Made by a program: the position numbers and the translations under genes. Of a stretch of 64,000 nucleotides of DNA, positions 1 to 12,388 are shown one piece after another (position 1 is the first letter of the stretch; each line of letters starts with the position of its first letter). The notes under the pieces are model-generated. The model worked only from the letters and a program-made list of their open reading frames with translations. It was not told the origin of the DNA and ran no database searches. Where the stretch lies: NCBI GenBank assembly GCA_037447655.1, contig JBBHKE010001534.1, positions 1-64,000 on the forward strand, read 5' to 3'. Origin of the DNA: Zygnema cylindricum. Lineage: Eukaryota; Streptophyta; Zygnematophyceae; Zygnematales; Zygnemataceae.

Positions 1-799
1 AAATAAAAGGCTATCGAGATATTTTTTTTTCCCAAGGTGTAGAGAAAAAGACGTATAAGGAGCAATCAACTCCAATAATGTTTTTTTTTTAATAATGAAG
101 TTTTTTCTATGTTGAAGGGTAAAACTGCTATCCGATTAAATTAAGGCTTTATCTTTTATACCCATTTTTGCATTGATGGGGAAATAAGAAAGTGAAAATA
201 ATAGAATTCCACGGTGTAAAAAAGAAAAGATGGAGAGTTGAAATATTGAGCAAGAACACTTAAATGATGGAAGCCTTCACGTTAACATTGTGAGGTACAA
301 ACATCCCAAAGTTATTAAAATTGTAGAATATGCGATTCGATGTCTCAAATTGTATACGCTTTATTTTTTTTCAAAACTTAGTTGAAACCCATATTTGTCA
401 CAAGTTTTGCACACGTCAATATATGTCACATTTAAACGTAACGATTTCATGAGGTTATATCAAAACGCTCTAAAAAGTACGACAAAAAATCTTCGCTAAA
501 AGACAAAGTATCAAAACTAAGGGTATGACCTCATGTAATTTTAGCTTAGCAAACTTACGACACCAACTTCTTTTACATTCTAAGGTTATGTCCCATGTAT
601 TAAAGTATCGTTTTTTTTTTTTTTCGTTTTTTGCCAAAATTGAGTCCCCTACGAGAAAATACTTTGCTGTGTGAAAAATTTACCTTTGCTAAAATATAAT
701 GAACGTCAATTCGATAATTTGAATGTACTTCATATTTGCCGTCTTGTGAACTTAATTTGGCGTTTTCCTCTTTTCGACCTTCGGGTAGGCGAATCAAGC
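1..799. other. AT-rich intergenic DNA, no gene seen
   Basis: AT-rich sequence with many long A and T runs. Short open frames here have no recognisable domain and a composition expected by chance. Nothing else supportable was seen. It borders the foldback element that begins near 800. Confidence 0.6.
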
Positions 800-2410
800 T
801 CATCAATGTCTTTTTTTTTTAAATTCACCTCGCGAGGTGATTTTATTTAAATTATCACTCGAACAATGAAATAAAAACGTTATATGCATACGCCACACGA
901 GTGGAATTTTTAGCGCGAGAAAGAGTACTCGTTTCTTTTTTCCTACTCATCACGAGCATGTATGAAAAAATATTTCCAAAGGTCTTGAACCTCCATTTTC
1001 ATTCTTGGATCCTTGTAGAAGTTTAAAGTATCGTCGCTTCTCCCTCTCCCTCGAACATGATCGATTTTATCTCGCACTCTTTGCAATGAAGCGCGACATT
1101 TATGGTATGAAATGAAAGAGTTTTAAAAGTAATTATTTTGAATACCTTTCGGTATATCTTGATGAGTAGTCGAATGACATAATTAGAAAAAACGAAATCG
1201 AAAAGTCATGGCGTAAAGTTATTGAAATAGTGACGTCGACTTTGTCACAAACGAGCGTGACGTCACAATGTCACAAACCCCTAAACATCTACATGTCACA
1301 AAAAAGTAGGCTTTAAAACCGTTGTTGTTTTTGTGTTTGTAGACGTCACAAACTGTCAAAAGTTTCGTAGTCGGCTTCAATCGTCACAAGTTGTACCGAC
1401 GTCTACAAACGTCATATTATAAAGTTCCGATTTTATTTTCGCACATTGGGACGCTTTTCAATGTATTACGGAGAATTTTCTCTAAAATCCAAAGTAATTC
1501 TTCAAAGTATCGATTACATGGTGACACCTCTTACTTTTGAGAATGACGCAAATTGTAATCTACAATTTCGGAATTTCTTTCGACGACTGTAACTTTAGCA
1601 ATATGACATTAAATATTTTGAGCAAAACGAAAATATATATCTCTTACTTATGGCACTTTCCCATGTAACTGAAACTCAGTCTTGTAACTTTGTTTTTTAG
1701 CAAAGATTCTTCGTACTACTTTCAGAACATTCTCATGTAAAGAATTGAAATCTTTACTTTAGTTTGTGACGGATGTAGACTTGGGTGTAATTTGTGATGG
1801 TTGTAGACGACTACAAAACTCGCGACAATTGATGATGTTTACAAAGTTATGACAAAGTCGACGTCACAAATTCTAAAAAATTCTACCATGGTTTCCCGAT
1901 TTTGTTTTGTATTCTTTTCTCACTCTTCTTGCTATCAAAATACGCTCAAATATAGTAAAAAAAAATAGTTTTTATAGATCTTTCATTGGACACCATTATA
2001 GATGTTTCATTGCAAGAATTGTGAGATAGACGCGGTAGTGGTAGAGGGAGAGAGAGAGAGGCGCTTTCACGAACTTCGTTTTTGCAAAATGGCGTCTGTC
2101 GGTCAAAACCCCTCCAAGGCCCAGTAGGGTAAAAAGCGCATGGAAAAAAGTCACGCACAGGCTCAAAACGTGCAATGGGTTTTTTTTTTGTACTCCACGC
2201 ACAAAAAATGTCAAACACTTCCGACATGTGCGACAGCATCTGCCTATTCGCCCACATCATGGAACTTTATTTAAAATCACCTTGTGAGGTGATTTTATAT
2301 AAAGTTTGAAGATGAGCTCGAAAAACGCGAAAGTGGGTCGAAACGCGCTAGACGACAAACCGCGTCACGCTAGACGACAAACTGCAGTACATTTAAAGTT
2401 TGTAGGTAAC
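800..2410. mobile_element. Foldback element 1 with ~0.7-kb inverted arms
   Basis: The left arm (about 800-1560) and the reverse complement of the right arm (about 1745-2410) are both similar to the single stretch at 51009-51860, so the two arms form a long inverted repeat around a ~180-base centre near 1600. Shared landmarks are a palindromic block containing ACCTCGCGAGGT (near 825-840, degenerate near 2280), a CT-rich block, and a zone with repeated GACGTCTACAA and TGTCACAA words (1230-1420 and 1745-1875 inverted). No transposase frame is visible; the ORFs at 1946-2260 are by-products of the arm. It is probably a non-autonomous DNA element with giant terminal inverted repeats. Exact ends and any target duplication were not resolved. 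Confidence 0.65.
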
Positions 2411-3075
2411 GAAACTTGTACGGTGGTAATTTCAATTTTGTGGTACTGCTGCAGATTCTCTCGTTAACGCCTTAATTATTGAGGAAAACGACAAAAAATA
2501 ATTGTAACTTTAGCATATGGGAAAGTACCCTTAGCCAGAAGGGGTCGTACTTTAAGCTTCGCCTACGTGGGAACATGCCCTTGCTAACAAGTGTGCAGTA
2601 CACAACGGAGAAGCGAAGCGTTTTCATTTTTTAGGTTGTTCGTTTGAATTCCATACCAGGTCGTCTTTCCACATGCGCCAAAGTTAATCGGTCACGGTGC
2701 ACACGATTCGTTTGACGTGGTAACGTAAGTCAACTATTTCCCTAGCAAAATCACACATACTTAGACGATTATTGTACATTTTTGTACCAGGTGGCACAAG
2801 TTGTTCCTAACCAAAAGGAAAGCATGTGCTTATCATTTCCCATTTGATATGAAACCATAATTGATACTACTTTGGCTTGGACAGCAGTCTTGCGTTATGC
2901 CCTGTCCAATTCTCTTCCTGCATCTGGCTTCTAACGCCTACCGATACACCCACGAAAACCATCCGCATCACATGTACGACTGGAACCTTCGGATGAGATT
3001 AGAGCGATAATTTTGCGATACGAGTTATTTTTCTAGGGAATTGATCATGACAGTGACTGTTTTGGTTGCGCACAG
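2411..3075. other. Intergenic spacer between two foldback elements
   Basis: Unique-looking sequence with no open frame of note, no RNA gene and no recognised repeat end. It separates foldback element 1 from foldback element 2. Confidence 0.5.
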
Positions 3076-5100
3076 TCACTTATTCACTTTGTCAAAAATT
3101 GTACGTTTGAAGTACATATTAGTACAATTAAAGTATCGTTGGGTACAAATTTGATAGTGAATCGATTTGACAACTTTGACTTTCAAAATATTGTTTCAAC
3201 CGCTTAAAGCTTTGCCGCGCTTGCTGCCGTCGACCGTCATAATATAATTAGCAATTCACACGGTCGGCGAATGTTTACATAACAAAACTGCGACAACCAC
3301 ATATAAATAAAAGTGTTGCAGACAGTCACGTTTTGTCTTTACATGGGCTCCACGGTGAGAGCACAGCCGCAAAATTGAAATTGAATCGTCTAAGCATTAC
3401 ATTGAACTTAGACGCAAAGTGAAATGAAACCTCTTTAAACTAAAGTACTATAAATCTTGTACGGAAACATTTAAACGCACGAAACAAAATAAACTTTATA
3501 CATTATAATAAAAATTGACAGCAAAATTTCGTTTCGTGCGTTTTAATATATCGTACGAATCTTACAGTACATCGTAGATCTTATTTAGCGTGTTGAACAC
3601 TAATTCGTCGCCCCTAAATTTTGAGGGTTTTACCTAAAATAGGGTAAATGATACTAATTTTTCCTTTACGCTAATTACGAGAATAACAATTAGTGTACAC
3701 CATTTTAATTTATGTATTTTTTATTAGTGTGGAGTACGGAACGTGTCGGTGCGTATATAAATGTACTTTTTAATTATACAAGTACAGATTCTTTAAATAA
3801 ATATTTGCTATCACATAAAAAATTGCCTTGTGAATTAATCCTAATTAGGATACAACCACGATTTGGTGTACGAAATTTAAAGATTTCGTACTTGTACCTA
3901 TTTTAGTGTACATTTATTTGTTGCATGACTGAAATTAGAGTTAGGAATTAATTAGAGTGAAAGTATACGACAGTGTACGAATTGTCAAAATTTGTACTTT
4001 TACCTATTTTATTGTGAATATCTTCTCGACAAATCAGTTGTACCCATATTGGCGTTCGTTGAAAAACTACGTCGCCAATCGCTATTAGAGTAAATACCGC
4101 TAATTCGGTGCTCTTTTAAAAAAAAACTTGAAATACAATCCATAGTTATATTTTTTCTATTATTCTAATTTGGGTTTTTTTTTCAATTAGCATTTATAAT
4201 GGAAATACACTGCGATGGAAATTGTGTGGCGTACCGATAGGGTATCTCCGTACGAAATGGTACTTTTTGATTGACAGAGGCATAGAAAGACACTTAACAT
4301 TATTGCATACACATGTGAATGTGCACTGGAAGAAAGAGACGCAAACTCGTCGACAAAAATCACGTTCTCATTTTTTCGTCCATCGACCGTGTGAACAGCA
4401 CGACGGCGTACGAATTGTCAGAATTTGTACAGGTACACATATTACTGTAGACATTGAAATGGCGGGTATTTATTATTCAAGACAACCGAAACTACAGTTA
4501 GGGATTAATTAAAATATATATATTTTTTTTCAAAAAAATAAAATTGCCGATTAGTGTTAACAACACTAATTTTTTTTTTACGTAATTTATTCCTTTATTC
4601 TAATAGCGATTGACAGTGTAGTGTATAACTTTTTTTTCGAAATCTAAGTCAAAATTAGTGTACATGACAATAAATTATTTTACACACTAATAAATTCTAG
4701 ACGCTAAATACGATTGACGGTGTAGTTCAGTTTAGTTTAAAGAGGTTTCGTTTCAATTTGCGTCTAAGTTCAATGAAACGCTTAGACGATTTAATTTCAA
4801 TTTTGCGGCAAAGTTCTCTTACCGTGAGCTCAAATAAAGACAAAAATTGACTGTCTGCAACACTTTTATTTACATGTGGTTGCCGCAGTTTTGTTATCGT
4901 AAACGTTCACCGGCCGTGTGAATTGCTAATTTTATTATACCGGTCGACGTTTGCAAGCGCGACAATACTTTAGGCGGTTGAAACAATACTTTGAAAGTCA
5001 AAGTTGTCAAACCGATAGACCGTCAAATTTGTACACAACGGTACTTTGTTTGTACTAATATGTACTTCAAACATACAACTTTTCACAAAGTGATGTAAGT
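3076..5100. mobile_element. Foldback element 2 (2.0 kb, ~370-base inverted arms)
   Basis: The left arm (about 3076-3445) is an inverted copy of the right arm (about 4735-5100). Both contain the same successive blocks in mirror order, for example TGAAGTACATATTAGTACAA, a block ending in GTGTTGCAGACAGTC, and TTAGACG near the inner ends. The ~1.3-kb interior is AT-rich. It carries several degenerate ends of the small TA-flanked MITE family seen elsewhere (inner words like AATCGCTATTAG near 4075, and GACGGTG followed by TA near 4725), so it looks like a composite. No transposase is visible. The right end lies 7 bases from the LTR of the copia element, and no target duplication was resolved. Confidence 0.6.
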
Positions 5101-5106
5101 AGCTTT

Positions 5107-6071
5107 TGTTGTTCTACGACCACTATAGCAGGTGGAGCAGCAGCAGTAGTAGTATAATTAGACATAATTCACCATAGAAGCTTACCAAGAATCCTATCAA
5201 ACAGTTGCTTTCTACAACTCAATAAAGTTGACACAAAGGTCCAAATTGCTTCAAACTATACCACAGTATAGTGTAGCACAAAGTCTAACAACTCCCAAAG
5301 TTTCAGCACAATTGATCCAACATACATCAAGATATGCAACTCAAAAGTTTCCCAAAAACAGTCTGCAGATTACATAGTCTGGAAGTCTGGATACATAAAA
5401 TATTTTACGTCCTAAGTCTTATACTCTTCACTCAGTTGTCCTACTACATAGTGCTGTACCGCCGATACAAGTGTTCCTAAAAGATACGTCCAAAAGAACT
5501 AAACTTCCACTAAGGTCTAAGTGCTCCTAATCACGCTAAAACTAAGCTATCACTATACAGTCAATACTTCTGAGAATCCTATACAGGTGATTTGTTCAAA
5601 TACTTGTCGCTTCCCTTACTAACGATTGTCTGGGTAAGTCCATCCGGATGTTGCAGAACATCTGTCAACGAGTCATTTAATTATTCTCTTATGAATCTCG
5701 TCCATGGACTTAATTCATATCAGCTGTAGCACCGCATTCCAATTTTTGATCACATTGAAGTATCTGCAGCTTCGTAGCAGCTGCGTTGTCCTATACCAAA
5801 AATAGCCGCAACTGTGTTATCTTGTACTTAATTATCCGCAGATGCGTCTGTCTCGTTGTGTCGCAGGCTGTGTTCGTTCGTACGGACCATATAAAAAATA
5901 ACCGCTGCTGCGCTTGTTCCATCTGCGTCGCAGCTGCGTTGTTCCAATGCTGGTGTTGGTACCATTCAAAAAACCTACATTGTGCTTCAAGTGACGACGC
6001 GTGTCCCTATAGATATTTATTTTCCGACGTCATATAAATTTGCTGAGACTTAAAGCTTTCCAAAAACAACA
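5107..6071 (-). repeat. 3' LTR of the 5-13 kb copia element
   Basis: About 965 bases, aligning along its whole length with 12389-13384 with scattered substitutions and small indels. In element sense it starts TGTTGTTTTTGG next to the purine tract and ends GTAGAACAACA. Its last ~60 bases contain the same gag start region as the 5' LTR (ATG at 5165 on the minus strand), confirming that the gag start codon belongs to the LTR. It carries several GCAGCTGCG-like words in U3 (about 5770-5945). Confidence 0.9.
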
Positions 6072-6324
6072 CTCCCCTAAAGCTTTAGACTCAGTATGCC
6101 AACGTAGCTACGATGTCGAACTAGAGCAGCATCGCAGCATAGCAACGATGCAATTTAGCAAGTCACCCAGTCCCACTACATCCCCGTTGTTAGACTAGCG
6201 CAAAATGGTAGTTTAGCAGTGCAGCAAATCAGCTATTCACTTAATCCCACTGCAACCCTACAATACTTCAACTTAGGAGTGAAATAGCTTTAGTTAGCAT
6301 ATCTGCAATCATTTTAGCATTTGG

Positions 6325-7593
6325 TGTTGTTTTGAAAACCTAGTTTCGTGCGTACGCCACATTTTGTGCGCACGCGACGTTTCATGCGTATGTTATTACC
6401 GGAAGTAATGTGGTTATACAAATGGAGGTTCGAATGGATTTGTGGATTGGGGGAGTAAATTTATGATTAAAATTAAAGAGACGTGATGGAGTAATTGAGT
6501 GACGCGGAATGCGTTAAGAAATGGAAGGCGGATTGCGACACGATCCGACGTAAAATATTCGAAGAGATTGAAATGGTACGTCGCACGTACGAAACATAAT
6601 GCGACAGGTGGCATTTATTGAAAAGGACGCGACGGTACAAAGAATCATATTTTACAAGAGTACTTAAAATTGGTAGGCGTAATTTATGGCGAAGTACGTA
6701 ATTGCGGTACGGACAAATTTGGATGGTTTGACCTCGTTTCGTCAAGTGAAATTTGGGATCACGTGGCGCGACATCGAGGGTGCCGAACAAGAGCGACGGA
6801 CGGCGGACAAAGGCCGCCGGTATTTTTCAAGTAGTGGTGACGCGAAATCGCGTTAATCACACAATATCTATTTTTGGACGGCTCAGATTGTTTTACGAGA
6901 TTCGTGGAGTCTTGTTGACTTACACGCAATGATTGAGCATACGATTTTGTTGTCGGTGTAAATATTTGGTTAAACATTGTTTTGTCTTTTTGTGAATTAG
7001 TTATTAGTGTATTTTTACTCATTTTGACATACCTTGAAATATTCGGGTATATTAACATTAATTGAGGTATTTGGTGGATAGCGTACGGCTGGTATGCCTC
7101 CGTACGTTCAATAGTGAGCTCTAGTTTATATTTGTAGGACTTAGTCATTTTAAGACATTGGAACTTTCTGTACCAAAAACTGTTTATGGTGTTTTTGGTA
7201 ATTTTATCTGAGTAATGCTCTCAGATCTGTTGGCAAAATTAACTGAAATTTTGCATGTGTGTTCCTCCCTATATTATTTACATTGCTACAGATTTGAAGG
7301 CCTATTGTGTGTCTGGTCTGTGTTTTAATTCATTGTGAATTTGGTAGGTTTTATCAAAGTTCTGGCAAACTGTTTTTCTGCAACCTTGACTAGATGATGT
7401 GATCACTCTATTTTTTTTTTTTTGTCTCAAACTTTATCATGTTATTTTTTAGCTTATAAACTATTTGTTTTTGTAGTTTCAGCATGTTTTGATATTTCTG
7501 TAGAATTCTGTGTTGATTCAAAGTAGGTTGTTTTTGGGAAGTCTGTGGTGTTTCTGAGGGTAAATCCATGGTTGAAAATGGCTATGGACAACA
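6325..7593 (+). mobile_element. Solo LTR nested in copia RNase H
   Basis: A 1269-base LTR starting TGTTGTTTTGAAAAC and ending GGACAACA, homologous over its length to the LTR at 58576-59758 (for example GGAGGTTCGAATGGAT, GTACGGCTGGTATGCCTCCG, and the last ~90 bases). Flanks are TTTGG (6320-6324) and TTAGG (7594-7598), a 5-base duplication with one mismatch. Removing the LTR and one flank rejoins the minus-strand RNase H reading (...CYLP-NAKMIADMLTKAI), which proves the insertion order. Near its 3' end it encodes MVENGYGQQ (ATG at 7569), the N-terminus of its own family's Gag. Confidence 0.9.
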
Positions 7594-8713
7594 TTAGGCA
7601 AATAGCATAATTTAATCACTCTAGAGAACACTTTTTCTCTTACAAAGTATAATCTTACATCCATATGCTTGCTTTTGTGGTGGTGACTCGTGTTAGAAGC
7701 AATGTCAATGGTAGCATGGTTATCACACCAGATCACCTGTGGACCAACCTACATGTATCCCAATTCTTGCAACATGGATTTCACCCATAAGAGTTTTTTG
7801 AGGGCCGAGCTCGCTGCCATATACTCTGACTCCATCGTCGATTGTGCCGTGACCTTTTGAAGTTTGCTACTCCAACAGCAAGTCACGTTCCCAATTTACA
7901 GAACAAATCCCGTGGTGGATTTTCGGCTTGGCATGTCGCCATAGCTTGCATCATTCCATGTTTGCAGCTTCACTTCTCCTCCACCTAGTGTGAGTTTGAG
8001 GCCTTTGGTTCCTGCCAAGCATCTTCAAACTCTTCTTACTGCATCACGGTCAGATTTCCTCGGATTCTCTATACTTCTACTCAGTTCCTCAACTGCTGCA
8101 GCAATATCCGGACGGGTACAGTAATGAAATATATTAAACTTCCAACTATCTGTCTGTCAGGTATCAGTGTCATAGGAACATCCTCCTCTGACTCAAAAAT
8201 TTCACTGACAATAACACCCGGTTCTGTTTCTTCCCCCTCTAACTTATGCCAAAACTCCATTAGTGTTACACATCCTTTTGCCCCCCGCATTCCATACCCA
8301 TCTAACATGTTTCCAATAGCCTCATTTTGAGTCAATTTTATTAATCTGTTTTTCCTGTACCTCTCTACCTGGATACCCAGAATATGTTTTGCCTCACCGA
8401 GGTCTTTCATCTCGAACCGTGAGTTTAAAGCAATTTTAATTTTGTTAATTTCAGCCATTGATTTGCTAACTAATAGTAAATCATTTACATACACCGCTAT
8501 GTACACTATTCCATCCTCACCTTTTAAAACATAGACGGAGTGATCAGAAGTTATCTTTTTAAATCCTAGGCTAGTTAAGAATTCATCAAGTTTTAGATTC
8601 CATTGCCTAGGGGCCTGTTTTAGGCCGTACAAAGATTTTAGCAGTTTGCATACTAGGTGTTATTTTCCTGGTTTTGCATACATTTCAGGCTGTTGCATTT
8701 AAATGGTCTCCTC

Positions 8714-9495
8714 TGTTGTGTTTAGAAAGCTTTAGTCCTCTCTATGCCTCAGCTGTGAGGGAGAGAGAGAGCTGTTCAGGACTTAAGCTATTTTTGGTTG
8801 AGTTAGGTTCAGTATTTACCAAAATTAGTGTGACATTGAAGTTGGGAGTTCACTGTTCATTCACACTTGGGACACGCGTCGTCAATTGGGAGAATGCGTG
8901 AGTATGTCCTCCGTGGACGTACGGAAATTCGGCAGGACCACGGGACTTTGTGAAGTCAATTCTACGGTGCCAAATCCTCTAATCGGACCGCTGACAGCTG
9001 CCGCCAACAAATAGTGACGAGGCGTGACTAGATCATTATCACTTTACGTTGTCTGAACTTCTGTGTAAATATTTGGTAGAATAGAACTTTGTTCATAGTG
9101 AATTATTTGTTGTGATAGAATGTTAGATGTACGGCTGGAATGCCTCCGTACAACTTAGTGTAGTTTCGGTGTATAGAAGTAGGACTTAGTTAATTTGATT
9201 TTTAGAAACAAATGATATGAAAACTGTACACTCAGTTTTATGTTATTTTATTTCTACATATATCACAGATATAGGAGCGGAATTGATTGAAATTTTGTGT
9301 GTGTGTTTCTTTTTATTTTTTCTACACTGTGATAAATTTTCAAGATCATTGAAGCGTTTTTTTTGAAAGTTATAGTCTGTCAAAGTTGCTGTTCAACCAT
9401 CCGTATTTGTGGAAGCTTCCTCTCTTGATTTGTTCTACGATGACTACTGCTGCATCTTCTTCATCTTCAGTGCCAGCAATTGTCTCAGAACAACA
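8714..9495 (+). mobile_element. Solo LTR nested in copia reverse transcriptase
   Basis: A 782-base LTR starting TGTTGTGTTTAG and ending CAGAACAACA, with a perfect TCCTC target duplication (8709-8713 and 9496-9500). Excision of the LTR restores the minus-strand RT reading LHGELEETI-stop-MQQPE...VCKLLKSLYG. It shares GTACGGCTGGAATGCCTCCG with the other LTR lineages (near 9129). Its 3' end contains an ATG (9440) starting MTTAASSSSSVPAIVSEQ, similar to MTTADVSSSSLVAPVASNQ at the end of the LTR ending at 63379, so the two belong to one family. Confidence 0.9.
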
Positions 9496-12388
9496 TCCTC
9501 TAGCTCTCCATGCAAAAAGGTCGTCTTTACATCCATCTGATGTTTTTCAATATCCTCTATAGCAGCTAGAGATAGCAAATTCCTAACTGTCGGAAATCTT
9601 ACAACATGAGAAAATGTTTCTTCAAAATCAATTATTACGTTTTGATTATACCCCTTTGCCACAAGTCTAGCCTTATATCGTTCAATGGTATTATTTGGAT
9701 TTAGCTTCCCCTTGAATACCCATTTGCTGCCGATCGCTTTTCGATTCGGAGGAAGTTCCACAAGCTCCCATGTTTGAGCCTCCATGATCGACTTCATTTC
9801 ATCGTTTGCCGCCTCGATCCAGTGATTCCGCTCCGATGATATGAAGGCTTCCCCGATGGTCAGAGGCTCCCTTGAGGCTGCCGAGTAGGCAAAGTGAGAA
9901 CTTGCTTGCAGGCGGCTACTGGATCTTTTCCCCCTCGGAAATTCTGAGGCTGAAATTGTCGGATCTTGTGCATTGCGCTTGTTGCGCTGGTTGCGATCCG
10001 TAGGCACTGATTGCTGTTGGTCTGCTTCGAAATGAACTTGTTTGGGAACCCAATAATATTCGAACTCTTGTGTTAACACTGGTGAATTTTGCATCTGTGA
10101 GACAATATTATGGATGCTATCTAAAATTCCTGTACTTTTTGCTACTTTTGCTGCTCTGTCATTTTAAATAAGTCTATCGAGTCTAGTTCATCTTTGACAA
10201 CAATGTTTGCCGCTACAATTATTTTTTGCCTCTCAAAAACAAAGACTCTATAGCCTTAAGAGTGATCATCATATCCTAACAAAATGCCCGACAATCCCTT
10301 ATGTTCCATTTTCCATGTATCATTAGAGTTATCCAATATAAAGCATATACTTCCAAAGACTTTGAAATGACTGACATCCAGTTTCCTACCTGTCCAGATC
10401 TCGTAAGGAGTGGTTTCTACCGATCTTGAACGTATCATATTTTTGATATAAACTGCATAGTTAAATGCTTCAGCCCAGAATTTCGGATCCACGTCTTTAT
10501 CCGCAAGCATAGACCTATATCTTTTTGTGATAGTTATATATAGTCTTTCTGAGACCCGATTTTTTTTCCGGAGAGTATGGAACAGTTAGTTTGTGACTTT
10601 TACCTTCATTGAGTAAGAATTTTTCAAACTCTATTGACATATATTCCCCGCCATTGTCCGATCTGAGCTCCAAAACTGGCAAGCCGTGTAGTTTCTCCGC
10701 CCACGCTTTTAGTGTTGAAAATGAGTGAGGACTTCACTCTTGGCCTTCATGAAGTAGACTCTAGTAAATCTCAAAAAATCATCTGTAAACGTAACCACAT
10801 ATTTCATCCCCCCGGCAGATGGTACCTTTGCAAGGCCGAAAACATCAAAATGAATGAGTTGCAAAAGTTTAGTAGATTTATGTTCAGACTCTTGAGGAAA
10901 CGGTAATCTGTGTATTTTCCCTAATGCACAACCATCACATGTTTTAGGTGACTTATTTGACAGAGTGACTCCTTCTATTTTGCCAACATTGACCATCTTT
11001 CTCATACTGTTATAGTTCACATGGCCTAATCTTTTATGCCACAACTCATATGACGATAATGCATCGGAATACAAAACATCATTTTGTTTATTATCGGACA
11101 TATCCATTCGATACATTTTGCTAGCATCTCTAGTTCTCGTACTTGCAATTTTTCCATTTTTGCTAACAACCTGCCTGCCATTTTTCACATTAACCCCAAA
11201 CCCTTTACTTTCTACCAAAGAAGTTGAAAACAATTTTTTCTTAAAATTTGGTACATAGAGAACATTATGAAGAGTTCTCTCAACTGCATTGCCTTCTACA
11301 TCAACTAGCAAGGAGACATCACCTACAGCCCACGTTTGCACACTCATTCCACATGCATAGTAGATATTTTTCTCCCGTGTTGATTTCAGATTTTTGAAAA
11401 CAACCTTGTTCCAGCACATGTGGGCCGTCGCTCTCGTGTCCATTATCAATCTATTGTCTTTCGCGCCCTCCATTGCTGCCGCCATAGCAAATAGATCATC
11501 ATCCTCCTTGTCAAAGAGTGAAAGAGACTCGCCCTAATGAGATGAAGACGTCGAGAAGAGTGCATTTCCTCGTTGTGATGATCTCGTGAAACCTTGATGA
11601 AATTGGCTTTGCTGCCATTTAGGGCTCTACAGACTTATTTCATTAGCTTTCTTAAGCGTAGGACAGAGTTTATATCCATGACCTTTTTCATTACAATAAT
11701 GACAAGCATTAAAAGATTGTCTATTTCCTCTTTGATTAAACATTCTAAACTGATTATGATTCTGATTTCTCTGCTGATTAAACTAAGTTTTTCTGTCAAA
11801 TTCTATGCTAATTGCCTCTTTTTGTTTTTACCCATTAAGAATTTTAGAATCTGCTTCCTCTTCGAATATCATGTTAATAGCTAACTGTAGTGTCCAGCTA
11901 GCTTTATCCTTCTGTTTCAGCTTATCAGACGCTGCTTTCATAGTAATAGGAAGACCTCTCATTAGCAAAGTGGCCTGCTGAAACTGAGGAAAAGATCCAC
12001 CTTCACAAACATGAGAATCTATTAGTATTAGAAATTTGTTACAATTTTTGCCATTGTGCCACTCGTGTATTTGTAGTCTTAAATTCGTCCAGCCAAAAAT
12101 AGTTTTTCCGAACATTAGCCTTTTCAAAATCATCCTTGAGAGATTTCCAGATATCGATCGCCTTTTATCACATTTATCCGTGACAAAGCCAATTCTTTTG
12201 AGATACAGAATTTCAAAATCGACCGAGCGTGCAAATTTTTCTTTGACTAAGACGGATCCGTTTTCGCTAGTAAACCATCCAAAATATCCAAAAGGTTAAC
12301 ATTTTCGAAGTGTGTGTCTACCATATCCGCCCAATAAGCGTATTTTTCCTCCGAGAAGAAAGGAATTCTTGATGACACGCCCATAACA

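Noticed and set aside
4222-4512. 96-codon frame in the middle of foldback element 2, as a possible transposase
   Set aside because: No recognisable domain and too short; the interior is built of MITE-like ends.
8124-8330. Plus-strand 68-codon frame
   Set aside because: Opposite-strand shadow of the copia reverse transcriptase C-terminal part.
8641-8713. Earlier choice of the nested solo LTR start at 8658 (TGTTATTTTCC)
   Set aside because: Only the start at 8714 gives a perfect TCCTC duplication and restores the RT reading on excision.
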